Shown here piece by piece: positions 22,221 to 35,685 of a DNA stretch of 64,000 bases. Below the pieces are notes generated by a model. That model searched no databases and was not told where the DNA came from. It saw only the letters and a program-made list of their open reading frames with translations. Position numbers and translations under genes: made by a program. The stretch is from Chelonoidis abingdonii (taxonomy: Eukaryota; Chordata; Testudines; Testudinidae), in the NCBI RefSeq assembly GCF_003597395.2, contig NC_133770.1:96020129-96084128 (forward strand). Direction: 5' to 3'. How positions within the stretch are numbered: the stretch's first letter is position 1; every line of letters starts with the position of its first letter.

Positions 22221-23832
22221 TCATTACAACATGTTATTGAGGCTGCTACAGTTTAGGTTCTGTCAGTGTTGCTTTTCAGGCATTTGTAATTTCATTATTT
22301 TTAAACTCTGCCTCTAGCCTGAAATTTGGTGGATATATTTAAAAAATTTTAAAAAGGGGAAGAAAGTTAAAAGGAAAAAGCAGTCATTTTGGATCCCCCC
22401 CCTAAAACAGTCATCATGAGGGCAGATCCCTGTACAGCAGCAATGTCCCATTGAAATCCATATTGGCAGAGGGCTCCAACTCACTGCAGGACTGGACTCT
22501 GTCTACTTAGAACATATGCTCATTAGTTATAGAACAGAAAACACCATTGCTTTGGTTTTTCAAAGTATTCATGATGATGTTCTTCCATCTCCAGAGAAAG
22601 AAGAAAAATAGTCCTGTGTGCGTTCCGTTCTGATAGAAGTCACACGCACTAGAGATGGGCATGGGGAGTTCCAGAATCAAAAGACAGACCAAAGAAAAAA
22701 AAAACCCACAATATAGCTTGCTTTTTAAAAAAAATAATTGGTTTTGGCCAGTCGCATGATTGTTGGGGTCTGTCTCATGATTTTGAGGGTTATCCTAAAT
22801 TGTTAGTCATTGAGCTATAGAGGGGTCTTTTACAATAAGCTATAAAACAGGATCAGGGGCAGAGGACACACAGGCATTTGTGGAAGGCATTTCCTTCTAT
22901 TTATCAGAGATCTTGCTGTTCCTATTCCAAAGCAGATGAAACATGAATAAATATTCAATACTAGAACCATCTTCGATGCATAACCAAAATGTTAATCTGT
23001 ATCCAGAGCATATTAATAAATAAAACGTCAAAACAAAATCTGTGCAGACTGTTATGTTCTTTAAAACTGCAGATTTTTCCAAGAGAGACATGGAGGGAGA
23101 GAGAATACAGATGGGAATAATGCACATTGCAGCTTGATGAGAAAACAAATAGCAGTTCACACAGAGGTACAAAACAAGCACAATTAAGCCATTTGAAGAG
23201 TGGCTGTAAGCAAAAAATAATAGTTTATGAAGCTTTTTTGTTCATCTAGAGAAAAAAAACCCAACAACTGATGTTTAACACACCAGATTTTCTAGGCACT
23301 TAGGGTTCTTTTTATAAAATCCTTTCTATTGCCCTGGGTAATCTAGATATAATAGGCCAAATGGTGCTTGATGTACTCCTGCAAATGGTCCCAGAACGTG
23401 AACAGAGTCAGCAAGATTTGCCCAAGTATGTCTTAAACTGAAGCCAATGCATTAATTTTTCAAAACTTCTTACTGTACATGAGTGGTAACTACTTTTTAA
23501 TAACATTTTATAAGATTCACCTTCTCATTCAATATTTATTGCTTCCTCAGAGAAATTAATGCAAATGCATTAGTTACTGCATCCCATTGATTTCTGTGGG
23601 AATGCTACAGAATCCTATTCATTACAGTGGGGAATAATAAAATAATAATACTGTAATTAGTCATTTGCATTTCTGTCGCACCTTTCATCCAAAGATCTCA
23701 ATGTGCTTTACAGTCATTTAGAGCCAGATTGTGCTACACTTATGCACAGCGGGGAGCACATTATTTGTTGAATAGCCTCACTGAAATCCATGGGACTTCT
23801 CACCGAGTAAGGTATTACTCAGTGTGAATGAT
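22221..23832. other. Unassigned sequence
   Basis: No gene seen. Positions 22720-22800 ('gtctgtctcatgatttt') resemble a dispersed turtle repeat built around 'catgatttt'. Positions 23700-23830 hold an old MITE-like repeat ('ccatgggacttctcac'). Confidence 0.4.
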
Positions 23833-24078
23833 GGCATAGCTACACTTAAACCACTGCAGCACTGCCACTGAAATGCTTCAGTGCAGACTGTACTACACCA
23901 ATGGGGAGAGGTTCTCCCATCAGCTCAAGTAATCCACCTTAGCTGGAATTCTTCTGTCACCCTAGGGTTGTCTACCCTGGGAGTTAGGTTGGCATAGCTA
24001 CATCTCTCAAGGGTGTGGATTTTTCACACCCCTGAGAGATGTAGCTATCCTGAGGTACATTTCCAGTGTAGACCACCC
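23833..24078. mobile_element. Harbinger-like hairpin MITE, 246 bp
   Basis: It belongs to the same family as the MITE at 49897-50495: shared order of 'tctacac' terminus, a short inverted pair near 'gagaggttctccca', 'ggaattcttct', then a terminal hairpin. The hairpin arms at 23994-24017 and 24025-24048 pair at 23 of 24 positions around a 7-nt loop. The right end '...gtagaccaccc' is followed by TAA, and the left flank is GAT, so the triplet duplication is degraded. Confidence 0.75.
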
Positions 24079-24839
24079 TAAGAGTAACAGAATATCCCAT
24101 TGCTTGATCCAGAAGACCATACTTTCTCCCTAGCAGCAAACACCTTTAGAAACAGTAACAAAAGCATCAATATTCACATCAAAACACCTTTTTAAATAAT
24201 TATAAGGTTCTGGCCCAAACTGACGAAAGCAAGGATATTCTCTAAGACCCCAGCTGAGGGAGGCACTGAAGTGCATGCATAAATCCAACCTACTCAACTA
24301 AGTGCTTAAGTGCTTTGCTGAATAGGGATGCTTTCCTGAGTCAAGGCCTTAGTCCAGAAATACCCTGTCACAACAAGGATGTCCCTTTCATATCAAGTAA
24401 CTCTCCTGAAGAATTTGTGCTATGTTTTTTCACTGTGATTTGACTGGTTTTAGTGCACTTTTGGCTAAGACTTAAATGTTACTAAATTCAAAGCTGTTGT
24501 TAATGATGTTTAAACAATTTATGCCAAGTTGGAATAGAGCGGGGGAGGAGCTAAGCTCCAAACTTTTGAAAAAGTCCAATTTGTAAGTTTGTTTTCTACT
24601 ATATGATTTTGTATGCAGAAATACTGCCACTGAATTCAATAGCTTATGAAGGAATAAACCTGTGGAATGAAAGATGTTTTATAAACCAGTTCTCTCATTT
24701 AGCATTCTACTGCTCTCTACTGGCCACTCCTTGTATTGCACCAGCCAGTTTTCTTGGCTCCCGGAGTTCCATGACTGTTTACTTACCAGCAGAAGAGCTC
24801 TGTGTAAACTTGAAAGCCTGTTGTTCTCACCAACAGAAA

Positions 24840-24893
24840 TTGAACTAATAAAAGATGTTATCTCACCCACCTTGTCTCTTTACTTGTATCATA
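24840..24893 (-). mobile_element. Turtle SINE fragment
   Basis: The reverse complement reads 'gagacaaggtgggtgagat' followed by 'aacatcttttatt', a block shared with the plus-strand fragment at about 59205-59235. It is a short remnant of a tRNA-derived turtle SINE family that I recognise by this block; no ends are visible. Confidence 0.5.
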
Positions 24894-27509
24894 TTTAACC
24901 TGGTCCAAATGCAAATGACCAGAGGGGAAAAGAAGGTGGTCAGTGGAGGTTGGGACTCACTATTGCTGCTGCAGGGAGGTATAAAGTACACCAGCCTAGC
25001 CATCAGTAACCTCAAGAGAGCAGACCAAGGTAACACTATCTCGCCTTCTGGTTCTCTCCCAGAGTAGAGAAGGTTTAGTTTGTAGCTGGGGCACCACCGA
25101 AGACCCAACAGCAGAGGCTGCTATGGGGATACACTGACTCAATGCATCCCCCATTTGACCCAACTATGCTCCTCTTTCAGCTAGTGCAGCCCAGTGAGGG
25201 GTCAGTGATGGCTCCCAAGCAATCACTCAGTCTGGGGAATGCTCTATTTACAGTAGGTGTTGACTGAGCTTCACATTAATGTTGAGGTTTATAAGATGTG
25301 CCTGTTAGACAATCTCTCAGGCCTGTGTATGTAGCTTAAAAACACCAAAATGCAGATCTCATAGACGGACTCTCCTGAAATCAATCTGAATACATTCCCC
25401 ACAATCACAGTAAAAGCAAAAATCTGAATAAATAGAAGAAACTTACATCATCCCCTGAAGGCTCTGTCCGAGAATGGGGAAATGAATTCCAAAGGGGCAG
25501 TGAATTCCAAAGTTGAGGGTGTTCTACTGAGAACATCCTGCCACCTGCTCCCAGGCAGTTACATCTAGGGCTTGTTAGAAAAGGTCCCCAACTGATCTCA
25601 ACTACTATTCCCCTCTGCAGAGTCCCAGAAAAGTAGGGTGCTGCTAAGGATGTTGGCCTGCCCTTTACAGGAGAAGAGATCAGAGCAGACTCCCATCTGT
25701 GTGTGGATCAGGGGGAAAGATAATGCCCAGAGTTACTGTATTTATGTATACAGGCATGGATGATACTACCATACTGAGCATAATGTCAGTGGCAATTCTT
25801 GTCTAATGGCTCCAGCAGAAAAGCACACAAGGATGCTTACCCAACAAATCATCAGGCACAGTGGTTATTTTTAAGGTCCATGAAACTAAAGCAGAAAGCT
25901 GTAAGAGACAAACATTCAGTGTGTAATTTGATGCAACCTGATGCCATGAATAGCTTAAAACCATTAGAACCAAGCTCTGTTTAACTTTTACATTATTTTT
26001 GCCACCTCTTGCAAGGGTTGGAGGATCACACCTGTAGAGGGCTCCGATGATATTGTGTTACCCCCTTTAAATGCCCACTTCTTTCCCGAGACCTGCAGCT
26101 GCTGTGTGTTTCTTTGGGGCAGGAGAGCAGGTGAGCTTCCTCTAGGGAAGTGCCAGTACTGCTCCAAGCTCATTGTGTGGGTACGCATCCACACGTGTAT
26201 GTGCACACGCTTACATTCAACTGCCCTATAATGGGGTGTGCTGCAGAAGGTGTCGACTCAGCACCGTGTCTCTGAAATCCCCAAAAGTACACATTAATTG
26301 GAACCTGACCAAAGACAGGTACTTGGTAGAGGCTATCAATTACTGAGCAGAGGGACTAATTGGATGGAATTAACCCTCAGCTGCTGGGACTAAATACATA
26401 GACAGAAGGAAGTGCTAGGAAGGACAGCAAGGAGCCTAAAGGAAGGCAGGAGTAGTCAGGATGCTTATACTGTACCTTTCCCCAGAAGTAAGGGAGGGAA
26501 GCTGGCCACTGACTGTAAACAGTATGTAAATAACACTCCAGGCTCCGGCAGGCTGAAGGGATATAATAAAGCACGGTGGTGGCTCAGACCACTGGGAGTT
26601 ATGGTTGTCAGTTACTAAGGCTGGAGAAGACTCTCAAGAGACCACCCTGTGACATGAAATGTCAAGAACGCCATCTCACTCTTCACTGTTGGAGAAATGG
26701 AACATGTAAGACAGTCCAACCCAGGCTCTAGACACGTGAACTGAAGGATAAGTGGAGGGCAGTGATACATAAATCCAAAAGACCTCACTGTTTTGTTTAG
26801 ATAAAACCAAGCGGCCTTGTGAAGGGGCCATTGGTCCAGTATGCGGGAGGGGGTAAAATCCTGGCTTCTTTGCCTGTTTACCCTTTAGGTAAGCTGACAA
26901 AAGGTGGATAATAAGACTTGTGTTGTTTTTTTGGCTAGAGAAAGCATTAGAATTACCAACCTCTCAAACAGAGCATAAACTAAGAAGGCCAGTTCTGCCT
27001 AAGCAAATCAGCTAAGATCCAGAGGATGACACAAAGCACCATTTCTTGTGCATGGGTTTCATTGGTCCATTAAAGTGTGAGCTGCCTGAGCCAGTCACTC
27101 CCCCATGAGGGAAGAGCCTGGAGGAATGAGAGGTAAGAAGACTGCAGACTGTAAGAACAGGCAACTGCAGCTAGAGAACAGCTGTCTGGCCCTTTCAGAC
27201 CAACTAGAAGATAAAGGTGCCAACCATTAGTGGGAAGGGAAGCAAATGTGAGAGAGGACACTGAGCTTGGGAATCATCTGAGCCAAAATCAGCTAACTCC
27301 CTAAACATCCCATTCTGACAACTTCCCTCCATGAGTGAAGCTAAAGCATCCTGTGACTGAGTCTGTTAGGGAATAAATGCCTGATAAAGAGGCTGCTTAT
27401 TCTGGTTCATTTCCTATAACTGCTTCTGTGACCTTTATAGCTTGCCTGTGTGAGATCTGAGTGACAGACTAGCAGTGAGTGTGTCTAGCCCAGAAACATA
27501 TAGCCTTTA
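24894..27509. other. Unassigned sequence, possible LTR-like tract
   Basis: No exon seen. Positions 26237-26654 have an LTR-like plan: they start TGTGCTGC, contain an AATAAA near 26561 and end in TGTGACA. The flanks do not give a convincing 5-bp duplication, so I do not call it. Confidence 0.4.
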
Positions 27510-28409
27510 TGTAAGGGGACCGTTGCCCCCTTACTAACATTCAGTGGAGGTGTTTTGGTTGGCTAGTTCCCAGCACAAAAAGGAAGGGGAAAGGCCAATG
27601 CTCCAGGTCAGCCTCAGTCTCGGAGCCTGATTGACAGGGCGGGCAGGCTAACAGGGAGTCAGGAGGCCAGGGAGGTCCTGTCCTCTGTGTGAGCTGGAAT
27701 TGCCTGGGTCAGACAGAGGGGGGCCAAGCTAAGGAGGAAGCAGGGGCCCGAGCTGAGCTGGGGAGCAGAGCTGTGCCAGATCCAGAGGGCCCAGAGTTGG
27801 GAACAGAGTCATAGAGCCAGAGACAGCCTAGGGAGAGAGCAGATCCTGTGCTGGGAGCAGAACTGCAGCCACAGAGTCAGAGACAGCCAGGGAGAGCAGA
27901 TCCTGTACTGGGAGCAGAGCTGCAGCCACAGAGCCAGGTGTGGTGAGCAACTGGGGCCAGCCAAGGGGAGACCTTGGGCAAAGGGCCCAGTGCAGAAAGA
28001 CACCCCTAGCCAAGGGTCCTTGCAGGCCAGACTGAGAGGGGGATCTTAACCCAACAGGGGGCTGACACTGGGAAGAAGGGTCCCACCACTCAAAGTCCAG
28101 AGGTGTGTGGTCACCACCATTGCAAGTGTCCAAGCCGCAGCATCCATGCAGTACAGCCAGGGCCTGAGGAGGAGACCTGGGACCTACAAGGAACAGACTG
28201 TGAACTGTCTGGATGTCCAGAGACACTGTTTGTAATGTTCCCTGCCACAGAGCGGGATGATGTGTTTTCCTTGAACCTTTCCCATTTTTCCTTATTCTTT
28301 TTTAAAATTAATTGTTAATTAAACAACTTATATTTGCTTTAAATTGTATAAAATGATCAGTGGATCAGGGAGGTGCCCAGTGCAGAGAGAGTTCCCCAGA
28401 GTGGGGACA
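27510..28409 (+). mobile_element. Solo LTR, about 900 bp
   Basis: It starts TGTAAGGGGACCG and ends GTGGGGACA. Flanking pentamers cttta (27505-27509) and ctcta (28410-28414) match at 4 of 5 positions. A second copy lies on the minus strand at 47175-48777 and diverges from this one right after the same GGGGACA, which supports the chosen end. Internally, 'gccacagagcgggatgatgtg' precedes a T/A-rich tract with poly(A) signals. Positions 28410-28640 may still be part of a longer version of the element. No internal genes are present. Confidence 0.75.
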
Positions 28410-31149
28410 CTCTAGCCCCTGTCCCAGGTGACCACAGCCAGGTTGGGAATTGTGCCCCCCAGGAATCCTGGGCACAGCCTTGTTGGGGTTATGAGGACTC
28501 TGCCAGACAGGAGAGTGCAAGGGGAGTCCTCGAGGGCAGGGAGGCCCCTGGGTAAAGGAAGTGGGAGCGAGGACTCAGATCCTTTCACTAGCCCACTTTA
28601 CTGGGGCAGTGCAGAAGCCAGGAAAGTTCCCCATTCCCCTGGATACATTTAGAAACAGAATGAGCCTGCACGCTTTCCTAAGGACAATCAGTGGAGACTG
28701 GAGTTGCTAGGCTGAGTTCTTTATGCACTGTGCTAAAAATAGCCCTTGGTCACTTTGGGCCCAATCCTGAACCAGCAAGTGGCTCCTGAATGAAAAAAGC
28801 ATTGCTTGCTTGACACCATGCTGCAGCACACTAGGAGTGAAGGGAGAAATCTCCAGCTCCAATACATATTAAAGAACCTGGGCACCAATATATAGCCTGT
28901 GGCTAGCTATAGCTATCTATAGAGGGAGGAAGTAGGTGATGTGGCCTGTTGCCATTCCCCCACAGATCAATTCATAGCAGGTATGGACACCTGTGCTACA
29001 TCCCAGTTGTAAACAGGTTGCCCATTTGTCCCTGTTCTGCAGTCCCATCTGGAGAGGCATGATGGAAATGGCATTTGGGGCGAGCAGAAGTGTGTGGAGT
29101 CCATGGATTGGCCCTCAGCACAATGAAAATGCTCTGAGCCAAGTCTGCCCTTGCTTATGCCCACGGGCGGCTCTAGGCACCAGCAAAGCAAGCAGCTGCT
29201 TGGGGCAGCCCATTTGCAGGGGCGGAAGCTGGCAGGGATCCTGCCTGGGAGCTGAGAACCAACAGGGGGCCCTGGGAGCTGTAGTTCCTTGGTTAGCTCT
29301 CTGCCTATGTAGCCAGCCCTGGAGCAGGGAAAGAACTCCATTTCCCAGCATTCCCTTGGCGGTGAACAACAGGAAAGTGGGGGAGGGAGTATGGTCGCTG
29401 AAACCTCATGCTGCAGCTTGAGCTCACTGCTAGAGCGGGATGGCACTGTGAATGGGGAATAAATGTGCCCAAAGAGTAGAAGGCTTTGGCTCAGATATCC
29501 CCTTCAGAAGACATCCCTAGACTGGATTAAGGATACTGGTGTGACCTCACCTTGCAGCCCCCAAAGAAGGAATTGGGTGGACTGAATGGACAGTGCCCAT
29601 CTCTATCTGAAGCCTAGCGAGGGAGGTATGTGGATCCCACTAGAATTTAAAATGAAAAGTAAGGGAAGGGAGGCTCTGGACCTGGACAGTTTTAGATATA
29701 GTACCAGGAACGTAGGAGGATTTCCACTTCTGAGCCATGGAAGCAGAAATTGACTGTCCCTTTCTGAATATTAGCTAAATCTGGAAAGGAAATCTAGCAC
29801 CTCAAAATTCAGGAGTGCTCAAGCTCAGTTTGGGCAGCTGTTACTTCATGTCTCCCAAATCAAATATACTGATCCACTGTAATTTGCTGTAGAAAAAGTA
29901 GGATAAACTTGAGCACGAAATGCTTCCCAGTGGTTTTTAGGATTGGGATTACTATTTTCAACAGCCATTGCCTTTTTTTCTTTTTTAGTTTTATTTGTTT
30001 AAAAGGAAGACAGTAATATTTATTACATTGGCAAAGTCCCCATAGAAACAAAGAGTGGAACAAAAGAATAATAAAGGCACCTCAACTTTTCCTCATTTAT
30101 GGAGGACAGTTTTATAATATGTATTCAGATATCCTCCAATCACACAAGCAGAAAATTATTCCACTTTACTGTAGTTCTGAAACCATATGGGAAACAATCC
30201 TGTCTGTGTTCTGTGCACATCCAAAATTCCTGCTGAATGACCCGCCCTGGGAGCGAGTTACCAGTGACCCTAGTTTGCATGATGTCCTGCACAGCCCTTA
30301 AAGAAGGTGACTAATAATTTCTACTTGGCACATGGCAAGGACTTTCCATGTGAATTATAAAGCAGCTCTTTCCAATGCACACAGATTTTACACATATAAG
30401 GACCATAGGAACAGGTCCTAAGACACAGCTGCAACTGAACCTTCATTCTACAGATTCCACATTTTCTGCAGATTTTTGATGTTATTCAAAGACTTTAATA
30501 AAAATCAGGACCCTTGGTCTGTTCATGAAACTCTCACTGATGTCAGTGGACATTCTGCACATGAAATGATGCAGAATTCAAATCTTGGAGAACAGCTGCT
30601 ATTCCAGGACTTGACTGTATTTAAAAAGTTTCTACCCACGATGTTGGACCAGAAAGGTAATATCTGACTAATCCCAAACGATCTCAGATCCCTAGCTACC
30701 CCGACTAATTATTATGTGTTTATCTTCTTCATCAAAAGGATCAATCCAATACACAGTGACATTATCATAAACTGGCTTGAAATGATTTTTTTCAGAGATT
30801 GCTTTGTACACAGAGGGTCCACAAACTTTTCAATAGATTATTTTTAATGGGAGAATCACAGGGAGACTATCAAGGCTACACCAAGGTGTTTTATAGTGTG
30901 ACATAAAATAAACTTTTCTCCTAGTATAGATACTGGTTAACACTGTTAGCTCCATTCCAGCTAGTTGTGTTCTAGCCTGCTACAGCACAAAGCCACTGGA
31001 AAATGGCCTTAAAGGAGAACCAAGGTTTCCACTTGTTGCATGCAAATCCTTGCATGGTGCAGAGCCTTGATAAAGTGGGTGTGAATAGGTCACTCCAGGA
31101 CAGGAGGCTGGCTAATGGTGATATAATTTAGAGCAATCCTGCTCCTAAT
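28410..31149. other. Unassigned sequence
   Basis: Positions 28410-28640 are GC-rich and may be repeat-derived. 'gggcggctctaggcacc' at about 29165 resembles a hAT left end without a partner. The remainder up to the CR1 is ordinary AT-rich sequence with no exon seen. Confidence 0.4.
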
Positions 31150-32865
31150 GATAGTATTGGTCCATTACTAGATGGCAATGATAGAATTACCAATAATAAT
31201 GCAGAAAAGGCAGAAGTATTCAATACACATTTGTGTTTTGTGTTGGGGGAAAGAAACAGATGTGTAGTCAGATCATATGATAACACTCTTTCCATTCCAC
31301 TAGTATGTCAGAAGGATGTTAAACAGCAATTACTAAAGTTAGACATTTTAAAATCAGCAGGTCTGGACAACGTGCATACAAGAGTTTTAAAAGAGTTGAA
31401 TCAGGAGCTTGCTGAACCATTAATGTTGATTTTCAATAAGACTTGGAATGCTGGGGAAGTTCCAGAAAAGTGTAAGAAAGCCAATAATTTATAAAGGGCA
31501 AATGGGATGACTTGGGTAATTATAGGCTTGTCAATCTGACATTGATCCTGGGCAAGATAATGGAGCTGCTTATACAGGATTTGATTAATAAAGAAACAAA
31601 GGAAGCTAATATAATTAATGCAAATCAAGATGGACTTATGGAAAATAGATCCTGTAAAACTAACTTGATATCTTTTTTTTGATGAGATTAAAAATTTAGT
31701 TGATAAAGGTAATAGTGTTGATGTAATGGACTTCCTAAGGGATTTGACTTGGAACTGCATGACATTTTAATTAATCTAGAAAGATATAAAATTAACATAG
31801 TTCACATTAAATGGAATAAAAGATGGCTAACTGATAGGTCTCAAAACATAACTGTACTCCGGAAAACATCATCTAAAGGGTGTGTTTCTGGGGAAAGGGT
31901 GGGGGACCCCACAGGGATTGGTTCTTGGACTTACCCTATTTAACATTTTTATCAAAAGACCTGGAAGAAAACATAAAATCATCAGTGATAAAATTTGCAA
32001 ATGGCACAAAAATTGAGTGTGTGCTAAATAATGAAGAGGACATGTCATTGATATAGTGCTATCTGGATTGTTTGGGAAACGGCGCAATCAAATAATGTGC
32101 ATTTCAATATGGCTAAACGTAAATGTATATACCTAGGTACAAAGAATGTAGGCCAAACTTACAGGATGGGGGGTCTATCCTGGGAAGCCATGACCCTGAA
32201 AAAAGATTTGGGGGTCATGGTGGATAATCAGCTAAACATGAGCTCCCAGTGCAACAATGTGGCCAAATAGGGTTTATGTAATGGCGGGATGTAGAAACAG
32301 GGGAATCTTGAGTAGGAATAGAGAAGTCATTTTACTTTTATTTTATTTTACCTCTCTATTTGGCACTGGTGCAACCACTGCTGGAATACAGTGTCCAGTT
32401 CAAAAAGGATGTTGATTAATTGGAGAGGGTTCAGAGAAGAGCCACGAGAATGATTAAAGAATTAAAAATGTCTTATAGTGACAGACACAAAAAGCTCAAT
32501 CTATTTAGCTTAGCAAAGAGAAGGTTAAGGGGTGACTTGATTACAGTCAAATATTTAAAAATGGGCTCTTCAATCTAGCAAAGAAAGGTGTAATATGATT
32601 CAATGGCTGGCAGTTGAAGCTGGAAAAAATTCAGACTGGAAATAAGGCATATATTTTTAACCATGAGATTAATTAACCTTTGGAACAATTTATCATCCAG
32701 GGTCATGGTGGATGCTCCATCACTGACAACTTTAATATCAAGATTGGATGTTTTTCTAAAAGATCTAGGAATTATTTTGTGGGAAGTTCTGTGGCCTGTC
32801 TTATACAGGAAGTCAGACTGAATGATCACAATAGCTCCTTCCAGCCTTGGAACCGATGAATATGA
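31150..32865 (+). mobile_element. CR1-like LINE, 5'-truncated, plus strand
   Basis: About 1.7 kb of ORF2 and 3' UTR. The coding trace begins near 31200 and runs with stops and frameshifts to about 32560; the 3' UTR ends near 'cagccttggaaccgatgaat'. Blocks at 32110-32250 and 32670-32770 are shared with the minus-strand fragment at 455-1125. Decay is heavy, so this is an old insertion. Confidence 0.8.
31231..31494 (+). pseudogene. CR1 ORF2 reverse transcriptase, N-terminal part
   Basis: An 87-codon open stretch covering the same reverse-transcriptase region as the 13087-13533 frame. Comparable blocks are 'LDILKSAGLDNVHTRVLKEL' (there 'LEQLNGTKMEGPDKLHPRIL') and 'PLMLIFNKTWNAGEVPE' (there 'PLARIFNASVKSAVVP'). 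The frame is lost after 'KKANNL', where the following 'ANVVPIFKKG'-type motif should stand. No catalytic motif is intact in one frame. The element would have encoded the polymerase that copies CR1 RNA. Confidence 0.75.
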
Positions 32866-33669
32866 ATGTAAGTTATTACCCTCGGCCAGTCCTGCACTGG
32901 GAAAATGGAAAGGTGGCATAGAGCCTGGGGGCACCTTTCCCATTTCAGTATGCTTGACTCAGTTGAGGATTGAGCCTAGTGAGTGCTAGGTGTTTTGTTG
33001 GTGCTCCCTTCAACTTTCCCAGTAGCTCATTAGGAGCTGCTCCAGCAGGTAATCTTCTGATTTACGCAGCAAAAATCTCTAAGCAGTGGTCCCAAAATAA
33101 CCTTCATCTGCTAAATTGCTAATAAATCCCTGTTTAGAAAAACAATCACATATCCCCATTAAACCCATGAAAATAATCATCAGAAAATGGAGTGCCTTTT
33201 CTCATCTCATCTCACCTCACCTCATTTTCTCACTTCCTTTCTTTTAGAACTGTCTAAATCTCTATTCTTGCCACCACCCTAATCAACTGCCTGCCCTCTC
33301 CTTGCATTTGTGAAAATATAGTCTGGGACACTTTTTGTATAAATTCACTAACAAACTCAGGAAGCCCTTGCTGGCTGTCCTTATTGTTTAGCTTCCCTCA
33401 TTTCTTAGCAGTGGTGCTCGTTCTGTTGGGAACACGGGAACTGCCATAAGTGGCTCAGATCAGTGGTGCATCTGCAGTCCAGTGGCTTTTACCAGATACT
33501 TAAGAAGAAGGCACAAGGGGAATTCTTTAGTTTCCCTTGTCATTACTCTACAGTCTAGACATATTACTGTAGTGAAAACGTGCTTTTCCTCTGGTGAAAA
33601 TACATTTTTTTCAATATCCTGTAAAAAGCAAAAAGAAATGGATCTTTTGTTGCAGTGGGTGCAGATGAC

Positions 33670-33870
33670 CCACTGAATATCAGGAAATGTTCCCTAACCC
33701 TAAGGGCTTGATTGTGCAATAGTATCTCAAGGGAAGTGGTGGATGCTCCACTATGTAAGTCATTCAAAACTATACTGGATAAAGAATTAGAAATGATACC
33801 TCATGGAGTTAGGTCTCTCCCCTCTCTAACTGCTGTGAGTCTGTTCTATACATGAAGCTCAGACTGTAAG
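33670..33870 (+). mobile_element. CR1 3'-UTR-proximal fragment
   Basis: The order 'atcaggaaatgttcccta', 'ggaagtggtggatgctcca', 'cattcaaaactatactggat' is that of the ORF2 end and 3' UTR of CR1 elements, in diverged form. Both ends are lost. It lies 800 bp downstream of the larger plus-strand CR1 but is not continuous with it. Confidence 0.6.
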
Positions 33871-35471
33871 CAGTCCCTCTACAGATGCGCTGAAGCAGAA
33901 GGGTCAGCAAGAAATTTATCTAACCAATATGACTGTCACAGCCAGATGATGGTAAGACTTCCATTATGAGTGGTTCTCTGGCCCTCACCATAGCCAGGCC
34001 GTTGAGCAAAATTTTCTCACAGATGCAAGTCCGGTAAGGAAGCTGGCCGATTCTCCTGCTGAGGTATGGCAAGAGGGGGTGCTAAGTGCATAATGTACAA
34101 TAGAATTAAATTGACCCACACAAATATCATCATTAGGCTTATCCTGGGGTGGTCTTGGTGTCTGCAAACTTTATTTCACTACCAGATACAAATGTTTTAT
34201 AGCTGCCATTTCAACAACTAATTAGAATTTATATGAACTGATGCTACACAGTTACAAATATATAGATTTATATTTATTCTTCAAAGCACTTTAAAAAGTA
34301 TGTGGATTTTCAGGCTGTTTTGCCAACTAAGGAAGTACTCCTGGTAAGTTGTTAGCTTTTGTTTATGGCTCTCTTCCGAAGCTGCACTCTGTCACTTTTT
34401 AAAATCATTCAGAATTTCTAAATCTAAAACTTCTTCCAAGTCTGTTTTCTTTCCTTTGCTTGTGTTTTCTGCAGCCTCGCTCCATTACCCCTCCAACCAG
34501 TTTTAGTTCTCAGAGTTTTTCCACTTAAATCAGGAATGTGGTGGACATCAGTTACTGCCTTTTTTGCCCCCAGCTGCCTGATCCAGTTTATTCACTGACA
34601 TTTTTGGCAGCAATCATTGTTAGAAAATGAGATAATTTGTGGAGGAAGGAATTGGCTTTGCCATTCACAATCCTGATAGAATTTCAAAGCATTTTCTGTT
34701 CTGTAAGTGATTTCAGGTGCTTGCTGCATTGTGTAAGATAACCCTGAAAAAAAATTCAAATGTTCCTGCCAGATGTTATTCTAGAGTATTGAGCCACTCA
34801 ATCAACTGTCCTTGGAACCAGATGAGAGCCACAAAAATGAAGTGAATGCTGAGAATGAAAGAGCCATGGGCTTGAAAACCTGCCCAAGTTTGGCACTCAG
34901 AGGAAAATGTTAAGTAAGTTCTGTCAAGTGCAGTATAGAAGCTGTGTGTTTTTATGGGGAAGCAACGGCAGCTCCCAAACAATTTATACTGTACAAGTTA
35001 AAAATCAATTTGCTGCTTGAGACAACTGTGGGAACACAAGACTTTTTGGCCTTGTGGATTTAATTCTGCCTTCGATGCCTGAATATAAAAACGGACTGCA
35101 AGAGTACATGGGTGAAAATGAGGTCTTATAAATTAGAACTATATCTGTATGTGTGTATATTTTATATACATAGTAATATAAATACTGTCATGTATATATG
35201 CACCAGGTATGTGTGTGTGTGTAATAGATATTTTTAAATATATTTACATTCTAAAATATGCACACATAGAGCCATACATAGTACTTGAATACACTATGTC
35301 TTTTTGTTCTGTATTTGGACAGCACCTAGCACAATAAAGTCCCGGTCCATGACACAAAAGGAGTTATGACACAAGTGCTTAACAGACATTAACAGGGGCC
35401 TACAGTACCCATATGAAGTAGATAAATGTTATACATACAGATTGATCAACTCTACAGACAAGCATAAATAA
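33871..35471. other. Unassigned AT-rich sequence
   Basis: No gene or element with clear ends. A TA/TG-rich low-complexity tract runs from about 35140 to 35235. Confidence 0.45.
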
Positions 35472-35484
35472 CAGTTGTTATAAA

Positions 35485-35685
35485 GTATCAGAGGGGTAGC
35501 CGTGTTAGTCTGGATCTGTAAAAGCAGCAGAGGATCCTGTGGCACCTTATAGACTAACAGACGTTTTGGAGCATGAGCTTTCGTGGGTGAATACCCACTT
35601 CGTCAGATGCATGTCATGTATTCACCCACGAAAGCTCATGCTCCAAAACGTCTGTTAGTCTATAAGGTGCCACAGGATCCTCTGC
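35485..35685 (+). mobile_element. Fold-back SINE with perfect TSD
   Basis: The head GTATCAGAGGGGTAGCCGTG is a turtle SINE start with box-A-like sequence. It is followed by a 67-nt arm (35527-35593), a 25-nt centre and the exact reverse complement of the arm (35619-35685), 67 of 67 identical. The whole unit is flanked by the duplication CAGTTGTTATAAA (35472-35484 and 35685-35697, sharing one base with the element), so the palindrome was inserted as a unit by a LINE-type mechanism. RNA from it would form a long hairpin. A sister copy is at 42587-42804. Confidence 0.88.

Noticed and set aside
26237..26654. Possible solo LTR (TGTGCTGC ... TGTGACA with AATAAA)
   Set aside because: Flanking pentamers do not match and no sister copy is present in the window.
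29163..29450. Possible hAT with left end 'gggcggctctaggcacc'
   Set aside because: No right end, inverted terminus or octamer duplication found.
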